Shown piece after piece: positions 16,496 to 26,100 of a stretch of 64,000 nt of DNA (positions within the stretch are counted from its first letter, which is position 1; each line of letters opens with the position of its first letter). The position numbers were made by a program, and so were the translations under genes. The stretch comes from Fimbriiglobus sp. (GTDB lineage: Bacteria > Planctomycetota > Planctomycetia > Gemmatales > Gemmataceae), in NCBI GenBank assembly GCA_022841795.1, contig JALHQU010000012.1, forward strand, positions 1 through 64,000, given 5' to 3'. The notes beneath the pieces are model-generated. The model searched no databases, had not been told where the DNA came from, and saw only the letters and a program-made list of their open reading frames with translations.

Positions 16496-17575
16496 ATGAT
16501 CCCCGTCGCCGTCGTCGCCCTGCTGCCGCTGGCAGCCCCGCTGTTCGACGCCGAGCAGCGGACACGCGGTCTGGTCCAGAAGGCCTACGAGCATTACACC
16601 GCCGGCGAGTTCGACAAGGCTGTCGAACACCTGACCGCGGCGATCAAAAGCAGCCCCGACAGCGCCGAGTTGTGGCAGTTCCGCGGCGCGGTACGGGCGG
16701 GCAAGCAGGAGTACGACCAGGCGCTGGCCGACCTCGACATCGCCCACAAACTGGACCCGAAGTCGGCCGCTATCTTGTGCCAGCGGGGAGTCATCCGCTG
16801 CACCCGCGGCGACCTGGACGAGGCCGAGTTCGACCTGATCGCCGCCCTCAACCTGGACCCGAAGTGCGTGGAGGCGTGGCGGGCCCGCGGTGTCGTCCGC
16901 ACCACCCGCAAGCAGTACGATCTGGCGGCCACAGACTTCACCCAGGCGATCGAGCTGGACCCCAAAGACGCGGGCAGCCACGTCCGCCGCGGGGACGTGC
17001 GCGGCCACCAGCAGGCCTGGGAAAAGGCGACCGCCGACTACACGAAGGCGATCGACCTCGATCCGAAGTCCGCACTCGCCTACTGCCGTCGGGGGTACGC
17101 CCGCCTCGAACAGCAGGAGTACGACAAGGCGTTCGACGACTTCAACCGCGCCGTCGAACTCGACCCGAAGTGCGCCGAGGCACTCACCGGCCGCGGGGTC
17201 GTCCACGCCATCAGGTGCGAATACGCGGACGCCATCGCCGAGTACGAGAAGGCGGTCGAACACGACCCGAAGTGTGCCGACGCGCTGTACTACCTCACCG
17301 GCCTGTACGCCCTCGGGACGAACGAGGGGGTGGCGGACGCGGAGAAGGCGGTGGCCCGCGGGAAGAAGTTGGTGGCCGCGGCACCGAAAGCGTGGTGGGC
17401 GCGGCAGGCGCTGGCGGTGGCCCACGCCGAGGCCGGTGACTTCGACATCGCCGTGACCGGCATGCGGAAGGTGCTGGAGAGTGAAGACCTGTCGCACGAC
17501 GACCGCGAGACGGCCGTGCGGATCGTCGAGTTGTTCCTGGCGGACAAGCCGCTCAGTTCGGTGATCGAGGAGTGA
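16496..17575 (+). CDS. TPR-repeat protein
   Basis: 359 residues. A short hydrophobic N-terminus (MIPVAVVALLPLAAPLF) is probably a signal peptide. About seven tetratricopeptide repeats follow, each ending in the AIxLDPK form (AIKSSPDSAELW, ALNLDPKCVEAW, AIELDPKDAGSH, AIDLDPKSALAY, AVELDPKCAEAL, AVEHDPKCADAL), then a helical cap. Such arrays form protein-binding superhelices. The partner is not evident. A large inverted repeat lies just downstream. Confidence 0.88.
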   Translation: MIPVAVVALLPLAAPLFDAEQRTRGLVQKAYEHYTAGEFDKAVEHLTAAIKSSPDSAELWQFRGAVRAGKQEYDQALADLDIAHKLDPKSAAILCQRGVIRCTRGDLDEAEFDLIAALNLDPKCVEAWRARGVVRTTRKQYDLAATDFTQAIELDPKDAGSHVRRGDVRGHQQAWEKATADYTKAIDLDPKSALAYCRRGYARLEQQEYDKAFDDFNRAVELDPKCAEALTGRGVVHAIRCEYADAIAEYEKAVEHDPKCADALYYLTGLYALGTNEGVADAEKAVARGKKLVAAAPKAWWARQALAVAHAEAGDFDIAVTGMRKVLESEDLSHDDRETAVRIVELFLADKPLSSVIEE

Positions 17576-17581
17576 CCGATC

Positions 17582-17746
17582 GACCTCACCCCCCGGCCCC
17601 CTCTCCAAAGTGGAGAGGGGGTGTTCAAACGGGGGAACACACCGAGTGCGGTGGTCGCTCAACGCCGGCCATCGGCTGTTCCGCGGATGCGTCTCTCGCT
17701 TGAACACCCCCTCTCCAAAGTGGAGAGGGGGCCGGGGGGTGAGGTC
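17582..17746. repeat. 47-bp inverted repeat with a hairpin in each arm
   Basis: Arms 17582-17628 and 17700-17746 pair over 47 bp except for the central five bases. Each arm also contains its own palindrome, CTCTCC-AAAGT-GGAGAG with flanking C and G runs, so either two local hairpins or one long stem can form. Core CCCCCCGGCCCCCTCTCC. It sits between the TPR gene and the giant gene and fills most of the 287-bp gap; the remaining 116 bp hold no evident motif. Confidence 0.88.
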
Positions 17747-17862
17747 TTGATCCTCCCCCGTGACACCCTCGTGACAAATCTCCGCTGGCCCGCCGTCGTC
17801 GGGTTAGGTAGTGCAATGCGTGTACGGCGGCCGGGCCGCCGGTCCCACTTCACAGGTGTACG

Positions 17863-20800
17863 ATGACTCGACGAACCGTGCTGGCGGGGGCGGTGCTGGC
17901 CGCCCTCGCGGGGGGAGTGGTCATGACCGGACGGTCGTCGGCCGGCGACATCGGGTACGTCGAAGACTTCGCGCTGGCGAAGGACCGCCCGGCCGCGCTC
18001 AAGCAGCTCATCCCCGGCACGGACGATTACTACTACTACCACTGCCTGCACTACCTGAACACCGAGCAGTTTGAGAAGGTGGAGCCGCTGACCAAGCTGT
18101 GGCACGAGCGGCACCACCAGACCCCGCGGCTGACCGAAATCCAGACCCGGTACGCCCTGCTCACCTACGAGAAGGACCCGAAGAAGACGATCGAGTACCT
18201 GCGGAACCGGCTGGGCACGCACTTCCACCACCAGAAGGAGTCGGTCGGGGCCGAGGCCAACCTGCCCACCGCCCTGGACCCGAAGCTCATCAGCCGCGAC
18301 ACGCTGAAGGCTAGTTCGCTTGCCCGCTGGGGCAACCTGGACAACTTCGAGGACGCCTCGCTCGACTGGGTGGCGGCCGAGACGCTGAGCTGGCAGAACC
18401 GCCGCCAGCTAGTCTCGCGGCTGCAACGGCCGGACGCCCCGAGCCTGGTGGACCTGATCGCCGCCGACCTGAAGGCCGAACACGCCCAGGCGTTCGGCTC
18501 GTATGCGATCCACAAGCAACTGACCATCCCGCAACTGGAGGCGCTGCTTAAGCCGCACCCGATCCTGCTGAACGACGCGGCGTTCGTGGCGGCGTACATC
18601 ACCAAGCTGCAACCCGGCGCGGACGACGACTGGAAGCGGGACCGCAAGCTGACGCGGGCGTACCTGGAGCGGTTGCAGAAGTTCGTGGACCGGCTGGCGC
18701 TGGTTCACAACCCGCTCAAGGCGCACGTCCTGTATCACCGGCTGGCGTTCGACCGGGTGGAGGGGAAGTACGACGAGGCCCTGTTCCTGGCGTACCTGAA
18801 GCTGCCGCGGAACCAGGGGTACATGGCGAAGCGGCTGCTCGAAAGCCGCGAGGCCCGCGACTACCCCGCCCACCTCGGGGCCGACTACTCCGCCCTCACC
18901 CTGCTCCCGCCGATCGGCACCGACGAGCCGCTCGTCCGCAGCTACCTGGCCCACTTCCTGGCCGACGCCACCGGCACCACCAAGTTCGAGCAGTACGTCA
19001 ACGACGTGTACCTGCGGCACCTGTTCGCCGAGACGAAGCTGACGCTCGGGCTGGGCGACGGCGAGAAGTGGGCGTCGCTCCTGCCGCCGGAACAACTGCA
19101 GGCGCTGAAGGAGCGGGTGGACATCGACTTCGCGTTCACCAACAAGTCCGACTTCGGGGTGGACGAGGCGGTCCGCATCGACCTGTTCGTGAAGAACGCC
19201 CCGACCCTGCTGGTGAAGGTGTTCGAGGTGAACACCACCAACTTCTACCGCACCCACCAGCGGGAGATCGACACCGACATCAACCTGGACGGGCTGGTGC
19301 CGAACGCCGAGTTCGCCATCAGCGGCGGGGGCGACCCGTTCCGCCGCACCCCGGTGTCGCTGTCGTTCCCGGACCCGGCCCGCAAGTTGAGCATCCCCGA
19401 GCCGAACCGCCCCGGCGTGTACGTCATCGACCTGATCGGCGGCGGCAAGAGCAGCCGGGCGCTGGTCCGCAAAGGCTCCCTCCGCCCGCTCGTCGTCACC
19501 GGGTCGGCCGGTCAGGTGGTGAGCGTGGTGGACGAGAACAACAAGCCGGTGAACGACGCGAAGCTGTGGGTCGGCGGGCAGGAGTACACCGCGGACAAGG
19601 ACGGGACGATTCAGGTGCCGTTCAGCACCAACCCCGGCCGCCGGCCGGTGGTGCTGAGCCGCGGCGAGTTCTCCAGCCTGGACCACCTGGACCACCAGCC
19701 GGAGAGCTACGCCTTCACCGCGGCCATCCACGTCGATCGGGAGAGCCTGCTGACGCAGCGGGTGGCCCAACTGATCGTCCGCCCCGGCGTGTCGCTGAAC
19801 GGCAAGCCGGTGTCGGTGAAGCTGCTCGACGACGTGCGGATGCGGATCACTAGCACCGACCACGACGGCATCCCCACGTCCGCCGAGGTGCCGGACTTCA
19901 AGCTGTTCGAGGACCGCGAATCGACGCACGACTTCCGCGTCCCGCCCCGCACCGCCAGCCTGCACATCGCGCTGACGGCCAAGGTGAAGTCGCTCAGCAC
20001 CGGCAAGACGATCGACGTGGCCACCGGGCAGGCGTTCCCGCTCAACGGCATCGCCCGGTCGGACAAGACCGAAGACCTGCACTTCGCCAAGTTCGGCGGC
20101 GAATACGTGATCGAGTTGCTCGGTCGCACCGGAGAAGCCAAGCCGGACCGCCCGGTGCAACTGACGATCAAGCACCGCGACTTCCGGGAGCCGGTGAGCG
20201 TGACGCTGAAGACGGATGCGAAGGGGCGGCTGAACCTCGGCCGGCTGACCGATATCACCAGCGTGACCGCCACCGGGCCGGAAGGCCTGCCCCGCGGGTG
20301 GAACCTCCAGACCGACCGGCACACCTACCGACAACTGGTGCACGCCAAGGCCGGCGACGCGGTGCGGCTGCCGTACCTGGGCGCCGCCGGCCAGCCGAGC
20401 CGGGACGAACTGGCGCTGTTCGAGGTGAAGGGCAACGACATCCGGGCGGACAGGTTCGACGCCATCGCCGTGGCCGACGGGGTGATCGAGCTGAAGGGCC
20501 TCGCCGCCGGCGACTACGACCTGTGGCTGAAGCGGAGCGGGGAGAAGATCCGCGTCCGCGTGGTGGACGGGCAGATCGACCGCGGGTATGTGCTGGGCAA
20601 GCTGCGACACCTGCAACAGCCCGGCCTGCCGCCGGTGCAGATCGCATCCCTGACGGCCGACGCCGAGAGCGTGACGGTGAAGCTTCGGGACTTCTCGAAG
20701 TTCGCCCGCGTGCATGTGTTCGCCACCCGCTACCAGCCGCACTTCTCGCCGTTCGACGACCTGGCACGGGTGCGGGATGCGGAACTGGCGGGGGTGTATC

Positions 20801-23800
20801 CGGGCCACGCCGACTCGGTGTACCTGACCGGGCGGAACATCGGCGACGAGTATCGCTATGTGCTCGAACGCCGGGACCAGAAGAAGTACCCCGGCAACAT
20901 GCTCACCCGGCCGGAACTGCTGCTCAACCCGTGGGCGGTGCGGACCACGCAGACGGGCGAGCAGCAGGTGCGAGAGGGCGATGCGTTCAGCGGCAAGGGC
21001 GCGTCCCGCCCAGCGGAGCAGGTGCCGGCGGCGCCATCACCGGCGACCGCACCGGGAATGCCTCCGCCCCCGCCGAACAACCTGACGCCCAACCTCGACT
21101 TCTTGATGGACGCCTCGACCGTCGCCCTCAACCTGGTGCCGGACGAGAACGGCGTCATCGCGGTGCCGCGAAAGGCGCTCGGCTCGCACTCGTGGGTGCA
21201 TGTGGTGGCGGTCGATCCGCTGAACACCACGTTCCGCAGCACCGCCCTGCCGGAGCAGCCGGCCCGGTTCGCCGACCTGCGGCTGGCCGTCGGCCTCGAC
21301 CCGGCGAAGCACTTCACCCAGCAGAAGCAGGTGACGGTGCTGGACGCCAACCAGGCGTTCACCCTGGACGACCCGGCCGGCAGCCGGTTCGAGGTGTACG
21401 ACAGCCTGGCGAAGGTCCACGGGCTGTACGCCACCCTGAGCAAGGACCCGAAGCTGACCGAGTTCGCGTTCGTCCTGCGGTGGCCGAAGCTGAAGGCGGA
21501 GGAGAAGCGGGAGCTGTACTCGAAGCACGCCTGCCACGAGCTGAACTACTTCCTGGCCCAGAAAGACCCCCAGTTCTTCGCCGCGGTGATCAAACCGTAC
21601 CTGGCGAACAAGAAGGACAAGACGTTCCTCGACCTGTGGCTGCTGGACGTGGACGTGAGCCGGTTCGTCGAGCCGTGGCACTTCAACCGGCTGAACGTGC
21701 CCGAGCGGGTGCTGCTGGCGAAGCGGATCGACGGCGAGCCGGCGAAGACCGCCCGCCACCTGTCCGACCTGCTTAAGCTGCTGCCGCCGACCCCGGACCG
21801 CGACCTGTACCTGTACGACGTGGCGGTGACGGCCACCGGCCTGGAGGCGGAGGTGGCCGGGCGGCCGGGTCGGCCGGCCGGCGACCCGAAGCCGGTGTCG
21901 GGTAAAGAGGAGCCGAAGGGCGACGGCGGGTTCCCGGCCGGCGAGAAGCCGACCGACAGTCCGATGCCCGGCCCGACCGGCGGTGGCCTGGGTGGGTTCC
22001 GCGGCGGTAAGAACGGCGGGGATGAGAAGAAGGAGTTGATGCAGAAGTTGGAAGCCCGCGACGGGGAGAGCAAGGACAAAGCCATCGAAAAACTGGATGA
22101 GGCAATACGGGAGGACGGCAAGGCGAAGAAGCGGGAGGAACTGTACTTCGACGACGCGAAGGGCCTCGGGGTCCGTTCGCAGGTCCGCCAGTTCTACCGC
22201 AAGATCGACCCGACGATGGAGTGGGCGGAGAACAACTACTACAAGCTGCCGATCCAGGCGCAGGTCGCCGACCTGGTGCCGGTCAACCCGTTCTGGGCGG
22301 ACTACGCCAAGCACGACGGCAAGGGCGGGTTCCTCACCCGGCACATCCCGGCGGCGTCGCGGAACTTCACCGAGATGATGTTCGCCCTGGCGGTGCTCGA
22401 CCTGCCGTTCGAGCCGGCCAAGCACGACATCACGTTCGACGGCGGGAAGATGACGTTCAAGCCGGGCGGGCGGGTGATCGCGTTCCACGAGGAGGTGAAG
22501 GCGGCGGACGGGGCGGGCGGGCCGCTGCCCATCCTGGTCAGCCAGAACTTCTACCGGAACGGCGCCCGGTTCATCACCGTGAACAACGAGGCGGTGGACA
22601 ACTTCGTGTCCGGCGAGTTCGTCGCCCAGGTGGTGTACGGCTGCCAGGTGGTCGTCACCAACCCGACCTCGTCCCGGCAGAAGCTGAGCGTGCTGGTGCA
22701 GGTGCCGGTGGGGGCGATCGCGCTGGCCGGCGGGCGGTTCACCAAGGCCCACCAGCTCGACCTGGAGCCGTACCGCACGCACACCATCGACTACCTGTTC
22801 TACTTCCCCACCCCCGGCACGTTCGCCCAGTTCCCGGTGCACGTGGCGAAGAGCGAGCAGTTCGTGGCGGCGGCCAAGCCGGTGACGTTCACCGTGGTCG
22901 CCAAGCCGACCAAGATCGACACCACCACCTGGGACTACGTGTCGCAGAGCGGCAGCACCGACGACGTGCTGGCGTTCCTGAACCGGGAGAACGTGCGTTC
23001 ACTGAACCTGGACAAGATCGCGTTCCGCATGAAGGATCGCGGGTTCTTCGAGGCGGTGGTGAAGCTGCTGCAAGACCGGCACCTGTACCAGCCGACGCTG
23101 TACAGCTACGGGCTGTTCCACGCGGACGTGGCCGTCGCCCGCCAGTTCCTGCTGCACGCCGACGCGCTGGTGGCCGAGGCCGGCGGGCCGATCGAGTCGC
23201 CGCTGCTCGCCATCGACCCGGTCGCCCGGCACACCTACGAGCACCTGGAGTACAAGCCCCTGGTGAACGCCCGCGCCCACGCCCTGGGCAAGCGGCGGCA
23301 GATCGTGAACGACCGCCAGCACTGGCAGTACCACAACCTGCTGAAGGGGCTGTCGTACCGCCGGCAACTGACCGACGACGACACCCTGGCGGTGGTGTAT
23401 CACCTGCTGCTGCAAGACCGCATCGACGAGGCGGCGGACGCATTCAGCCGGGTGAACCGCGACCGCACCGCCACCAAGATGCAGTACGACTACTGCGCCG
23501 CCTACCTGGAGATGTTCACCGACGACCCGCGGAAGGCCCGGTCCATCGCCATGCAGTACGTGAACCACCCGGTGGACCGCTGGCGGAACACGTTCCAGGC
23601 GGTGCTCAACCAACTGGACGAGATCGAGGGCAAGGCGACGGCGGTGGCGGACAAGGACGACCGCGACCAGAAGCAGGGGCAACTGGCCGCCACCGAACCG
23701 AACTTCGAGGCCGCGCTCGACGGCAAGACGCTGGTCGTGACGCACCAGAACCTGGAAGCCGTGCGGGTGAACTACTACCCGATGGACGTGGAGCTGCTGT

Positions 23801-24270
23801 TCAGCAGCAACCCGTTCGTGCAGCAGTCCGGCGGGCAGTTCGCCAGCATCCGGCCGAACCGCACCGACGAGGTGAAGCTGGAGAAGGGCCAGCCGAAGAC
23901 GAGCGTGCCGCTGCCGGCCGAGTTCGCCGGCAAGAACGTGCTGGTGGAGGTGACGGCGGCCGGCAAGACGCGGGCGGTGCCGTACTACGCCACCGCCATG
24001 ACCGTGGCCGTGACCGAGAACTACGGGCAGGTGAAGGTGTCGGACGCCGGCGGGGCGAAGGGGTTGAGCAAGGTGTACGTGAAGGTGTACGCCCGGCTGG
24101 CCGACGGGCGGGTGAAGTTCCACAAGGACGGGTACACCGACCTGCGGGGCAAGTTCGACTACGCCACGGTGAGCACCCCGGAGCGGCAGCCGGTCGAGCG
24201 GTTCGCCGTGCTGGTGCTGAGCGACGACCGCGGGGCGATGATCCGCGAGGCCGCCCCGCCGCAGCGGTGA
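17863..24270 (+). CDS. Giant exported protein of unknown function (2135 aa)
   Basis: 2135 residues, one uninterrupted frame of 6.4 kb. The N-terminus (RRTVLAGAVLAALAGGVVMT) is a Tat-like or Sec signal. Visible blocks: a helical region with GTDDYYYYHCLHYLN (about 50-400); a stretch about 423-540 with VRIDLFVKNAPTLLVKVFEV and RPGVYVIDLIGGGKSSRALV, which looks like macroglobulin/Ig-type beta domains; further beta domains to about 1000; a proline linker (1049-1070); a glycine/charge-rich linker (about 1331-1422); helical repeats (about 1690-1900); and a conserved-looking end with YVKVYARLADG and YTDLRGKFDY. No catalytic motif or thioester CGEQ is seen. Expected location is the periplasm or surface. 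Codon use is uniform, so it is not a fusion artefact. Confidence 0.9.
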   Translation: MTRRTVLAGAVLAALAGGVVMTGRSSAGDIGYVEDFALAKDRPAALKQLIPGTDDYYYYHCLHYLNTEQFEKVEPLTKLWHERHHQTPRLTEIQTRYALLTYEKDPKKTIEYLRNRLGTHFHHQKESVGAEANLPTALDPKLISRDTLKASSLARWGNLDNFEDASLDWVAAETLSWQNRRQLVSRLQRPDAPSLVDLIAADLKAEHAQAFGSYAIHKQLTIPQLEALLKPHPILLNDAAFVAAYITKLQPGADDDWKRDRKLTRAYLERLQKFVDRLALVHNPLKAHVLYHRLAFDRVEGKYDEALFLAYLKLPRNQGYMAKRLLESREARDYPAHLGADYSALTLLPPIGTDEPLVRSYLAHFLADATGTTKFEQYVNDVYLRHLFAETKLTLGLGDGEKWASLLPPEQLQALKERVDIDFAFTNKSDFGVDEAVRIDLFVKNAPTLLVKVFEVNTTNFYRTHQREIDTDINLDGLVPNAEFAISGGGDPFRRTPVSLSFPDPARKLSIPEPNRPGVYVIDLIGGGKSSRALVRKGSLRPLVVTGSAGQVVSVVDENNKPVNDAKLWVGGQEYTADKDGTIQVPFSTNPGRRPVVLSRGEFSSLDHLDHQPESYAFTAAIHVDRESLLTQRVAQLIVRPGVSLNGKPVSVKLLDDVRMRITSTDHDGIPTSAEVPDFKLFEDRESTHDFRVPPRTASLHIALTAKVKSLSTGKTIDVATGQAFPLNGIARSDKTEDLHFAKFGGEYVIELLGRTGEAKPDRPVQLTIKHRDFREPVSVTLKTDAKGRLNLGRLTDITSVTATGPEGLPRGWNLQTDRHTYRQLVHAKAGDAVRLPYLGAAGQPSRDELALFEVKGNDIRADRFDAIAVADGVIELKGLAAGDYDLWLKRSGEKIRVRVVDGQIDRGYVLGKLRHLQQPGLPPVQIASLTADAESVTVKLRDFSKFARVHVFATRYQPHFSPFDDLARVRDAELAGVYPGHADSVYLTGRNIGDEYRYVLERRDQKKYPGNMLTRPELLLNPWAVRTTQTGEQQVREGDAFSGKGASRPAEQVPAAPSPATAPGMPPPPPNNLTPNLDFLMDASTVALNLVPDENGVIAVPRKALGSHSWVHVVAVDPLNTTFRSTALPEQPARFADLRLAVGLDPAKHFTQQKQVTVLDANQAFTLDDPAGSRFEVYDSLAKVHGLYATLSKDPKLTEFAFVLRWPKLKAEEKRELYSKHACHELNYFLAQKDPQFFAAVIKPYLANKKDKTFLDLWLLDVDVSRFVEPWHFNRLNVPERVLLAKRIDGEPAKTARHLSDLLKLLPPTPDRDLYLYDVAVTATGLEAEVAGRPGRPAGDPKPVSGKEEPKGDGGFPAGEKPTDSPMPGPTGGGLGGFRGGKNGGDEKKELMQKLEARDGESKDKAIEKLDEAIREDGKAKKREELYFDDAKGLGVRSQVRQFYRKIDPTMEWAENNYYKLPIQAQVADLVPVNPFWADYAKHDGKGGFLTRHIPAASRNFTEMMFALAVLDLPFEPAKHDITFDGGKMTFKPGGRVIAFHEEVKAADGAGGPLPILVSQNFYRNGARFITVNNEAVDNFVSGEFVAQVVYGCQVVVTNPTSSRQKLSVLVQVPVGAIALAGGRFTKAHQLDLEPYRTHTIDYLFYFPTPGTFAQFPVHVAKSEQFVAAAKPVTFTVVAKPTKIDTTTWDYVSQSGSTDDVLAFLNRENVRSLNLDKIAFRMKDRGFFEAVVKLLQDRHLYQPTLYSYGLFHADVAVARQFLLHADALVAEAGGPIESPLLAIDPVARHTYEHLEYKPLVNARAHALGKRRQIVNDRQHWQYHNLLKGLSYRRQLTDDDTLAVVYHLLLQDRIDEAADAFSRVNRDRTATKMQYDYCAAYLEMFTDDPRKARSIAMQYVNHPVDRWRNTFQAVLNQLDEIEGKATAVADKDDRDQKQGQLAATEPNFEAALDGKTLVVTHQNLEAVRVNYYPMDVELLFSSNPFVQQSGGQFASIRPNRTDEVKLEKGQPKTSVPLPAEFAGKNVLVEVTAAGKTRAVPYYATAMTVAVTENYGQVKVSDAGGAKGLSKVYVKVYARLADGRVKFHKDGYTDLRGKFDYATVSTPERQPVERFAVLVLSDDRGAMIREAAPPQR

Positions 24271-24277
24271 CAGGCTC

Positions 24278-24333
24278 GGGTGGCCGACTCCCTCCGGGAG
24301 TCGGTGCCGACCGTCGGAGACGGTCGGCCACCC
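24278..24333. repeat. Two-hairpin palindromic element, copy 2, flanked by direct repeats
   Basis: Outer arms GGGTGG (24278-24283) and CCACCC (24328-24333) enclose CCGACTCCC-TCC-GGGAGTCGG (24284-24304) and CCGACCGTC-GGA-GACGGTCGG (24307-24327). The element is bracketed by a 16-bp direct repeat, CCGCCCCGCCGCAGCG, at 24251-24266 and 24337-24352; the first copy is the end of the giant gene. The following 200 bp up to the kinase start hold no clear feature. Confidence 0.88.
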
Positions 24334-24571
24334 GTCCCGCCCCGCCGCAGCGATAACATTCCGCCGGCAGCCGAACGCGCTGCTGCAACACAACGCTTCC
24401 GGGCCGGGAATTGACACCCCGGCCCTCTTTGTTCGCACCCGCTTCTTCCCCCCGCCGAAACCTCGCGCCGGCCGCGAACGCGGGTCGGTCCGAACCTGAG
24501 AAAATCGCCGGCGGCGTGGAATTCGTGTGGTAGGCTCAGCGCTGACCACGAATCCCGACCGCACCGCCGTC

Positions 24572-25582
24572 ATGAACACCCCGCCGCTCACCCCGAGTAC
24601 GGACGCCGACCGCGACGTGGCCGACACCATCCGCGGGCAGAACGAGGACACCAAGTCGATCGCCCACATCCGGCGGGCGATCGCCGAGCACGTGGCCGAA
24701 CAGGAGGGCGAGCAGCCGACCGCCCCGCCGCCGCAGGTGGGCGACGAGGTCGGGCCGTTCGTCCTGCAAGAGCGGCTCGGGGCCGGGGTGTCGTGCTTCG
24801 TGTTCCGCGGGCTGGAGGCGGGCACGCAGACGCCGGTGGCGCTGAAGATCGTCAACTGGGCGAACGTGTTCGACCGCACCGCCGCCATGCGGCAGATGCG
24901 GACCGAGGCGGCGGCGCTGGCCCGTGTCAAGCACCCGCGGGTGGTGCGGTTCATCGACTTCGGGTTCGACCCCCGCTGGCCGTACCTGGTGACCGAGTAC
25001 ATCGACGGCCAGCCGCTCGGCGAACTGCTGCGCACCGGCGGCATCCTGCCGGTCGGGTGGGCGGTGTACATCGTGGCGCAGGTGGCGGACGCGCTCGGGG
25101 CGGTGTGGCAGGCCGGGCTGGTCCACCGCGACATCAAGCCGGACAACGTGCTGGTGGAGGGGAACGGGGCGGCCAAGCTGATCGACTTCGGGCTGGCGAA
25201 GCAGCCGATTTTGCAGGCCATGTCCGGGCAGACCGGGCCGGAGCTGGCCGGCACCGCCGCCTATCTCGCCCCCGAGCAGGCGATGGACGCGAGCGTGGTG
25301 GACCTGCGGGCGGACATCTACAGCCTGGGGGTGACGTTCTACGAGGCGCTCACCGGCCGCCTGCCGTTCGAGGGCAAGAACCGCATCCAGCTCATCTTCC
25401 ACCACCTGAACACCGCCCCGGTGCCGCCGCACCAGGTGAACCCGAAGGTGCCGCCGCTCGCCTCCGACCTGTGCATGTGGATGCTGTCCAAGAACCCGGC
25501 CGAGCGGCCGCAGAACCAGGACGAGCTGCGAGACGCCTTCGACGCCGTCGGCTCGGCCATCCCCCGCAGTCGGGCGGGCTGA
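24572..25582 (+). CDS. Soluble serine/threonine protein kinase
   Basis: 336 residues from ATG 24572; a GTG at 24527 in the same frame would add 15. After an N-terminal region of about 58 residues comes a complete Hanks-type kinase: LGAGVSCFVFRG as a glycine-poor nucleotide loop (only two of three glycines), VALK with lysine 92, LVHRDIKPDN (HRD at 185-187), DFG at 205-207, AGTAAYLAPEQ and DIYSLGVTFYEAL. No membrane helix, zinc ribbon or C-terminal sensor domain, unlike the other two kinases in the window, so it is cytoplasmic and perhaps acts downstream of others. Substrate unknown. Confidence 0.92.
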   Translation: MNTPPLTPSTDADRDVADTIRGQNEDTKSIAHIRRAIAEHVAEQEGEQPTAPPPQVGDEVGPFVLQERLGAGVSCFVFRGLEAGTQTPVALKIVNWANVFDRTAAMRQMRTEAAALARVKHPRVVRFIDFGFDPRWPYLVTEYIDGQPLGELLRTGGILPVGWAVYIVAQVADALGAVWQAGLVHRDIKPDNVLVEGNGAAKLIDFGLAKQPILQAMSGQTGPELAGTAAYLAPEQAMDASVVDLRADIYSLGVTFYEALTGRLPFEGKNRIQLIFHHLNTAPVPPHQVNPKVPPLASDLCMWMLSKNPAERPQNQDELRDAFDAVGSAIPRSRAG

Positions 25583-25595
25583 TCCCACCTCCACC

Positions 25596-25967
25596 TCACA
25601 CCAGCGGCAGCGGGTTGCGGGCGAACACCCGCTCCTCGATCGGCTGCCCGTCGATCAGGTGCTTCTCAACGAACTCCGGAATCTTGTCCGCCGTCATGCC
25701 GAAGTAGTACGTGCCCTCCGGGTACACCACCAGGATCGGCCCGGACCCGCACACCCGCAAGCACTGCACCTTCGTGCGGTAGCAGGCGCTCGGGCCGACG
25801 CTCAGCGACAGGCCGCGGTCCTTCAGCTCCTTCTTCAGCGCCTCCCACGCCGCCTGCCCCTCCTCCTTCGTGCAGCAGTCCTCGCCGATGCACAGGAACA
25901 CGTGGCGGTGATACCGGCCGATCAGCAGCTTGTCGGCGACGACGGCGAGCCGGGCTTTTTCGTCCAT
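25596..25967 (-). CDS. Thioredoxin-fold [2Fe-2S] ferredoxin
   Basis: 123 residues. Matches small ferredoxins with a thioredoxin-like fold: HVFLCIGEDCC near 22-32, then VQCLRVCGSGPILVVYPEGT (cysteines 69 and 73), followed by YYFGMTADKIPEFVEKHLIDG as the last helix. Cysteine 26, one of 31/32, 69 and 73 are the expected cluster ligands. An electron carrier; no partner oxidoreductase is adjacent. It converges on the kinase gene with only 13 bp between stops. Confidence 0.87.
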   Translation of the reverse strand: MDEKARLAVVADKLLIGRYHRHVFLCIGEDCCTKEEGQAAWEALKKELKDRGLSLSVGPSACYRTKVQCLRVCGSGPILVVYPEGTYYFGMTADKIPEFVEKHLIDGQPIEERVFARNPLPLV

Positions 25968-25972
25968 GTGAA

Positions 25973-26060
25973 ACCCCCTCCTGGTGAACCCCGACCGCCA
26001 GGGAGGGGGTGCGAGCCAGCTATCACGCACCCGCGGCCCTTGCGGGCCGGGTTCGCCAGG
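25973..26060. repeat. Imperfect inverted repeat upstream of the MBL gene
   Basis: ACCCCCTCC (25973-25981) pairs with GGAGGGGGT (26002-26010), and CTGGTGAACCCCG just after the first arm pairs loosely with CGGGTTCGCCAG near 26048-26060. GCGGCCCTTGCGGGCCGGGT inside resembles part of the element at 34231-34308. It lies in the divergent region before the genes at 25967 and 26101. Confidence 0.6.
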
Positions 26061-26100
26061 AACTATACTACGCCCCTCCCCTGCCCTCCGGGTGTCCGTC

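Noticed and set aside
18409-20808. 799-codon minus-strand frame inside the giant gene
   Set aside because: Antisense shadow with histidine/arginine/leucine bias and no recognisable motif; the plus-strand frame is intact over 6.4 kb.
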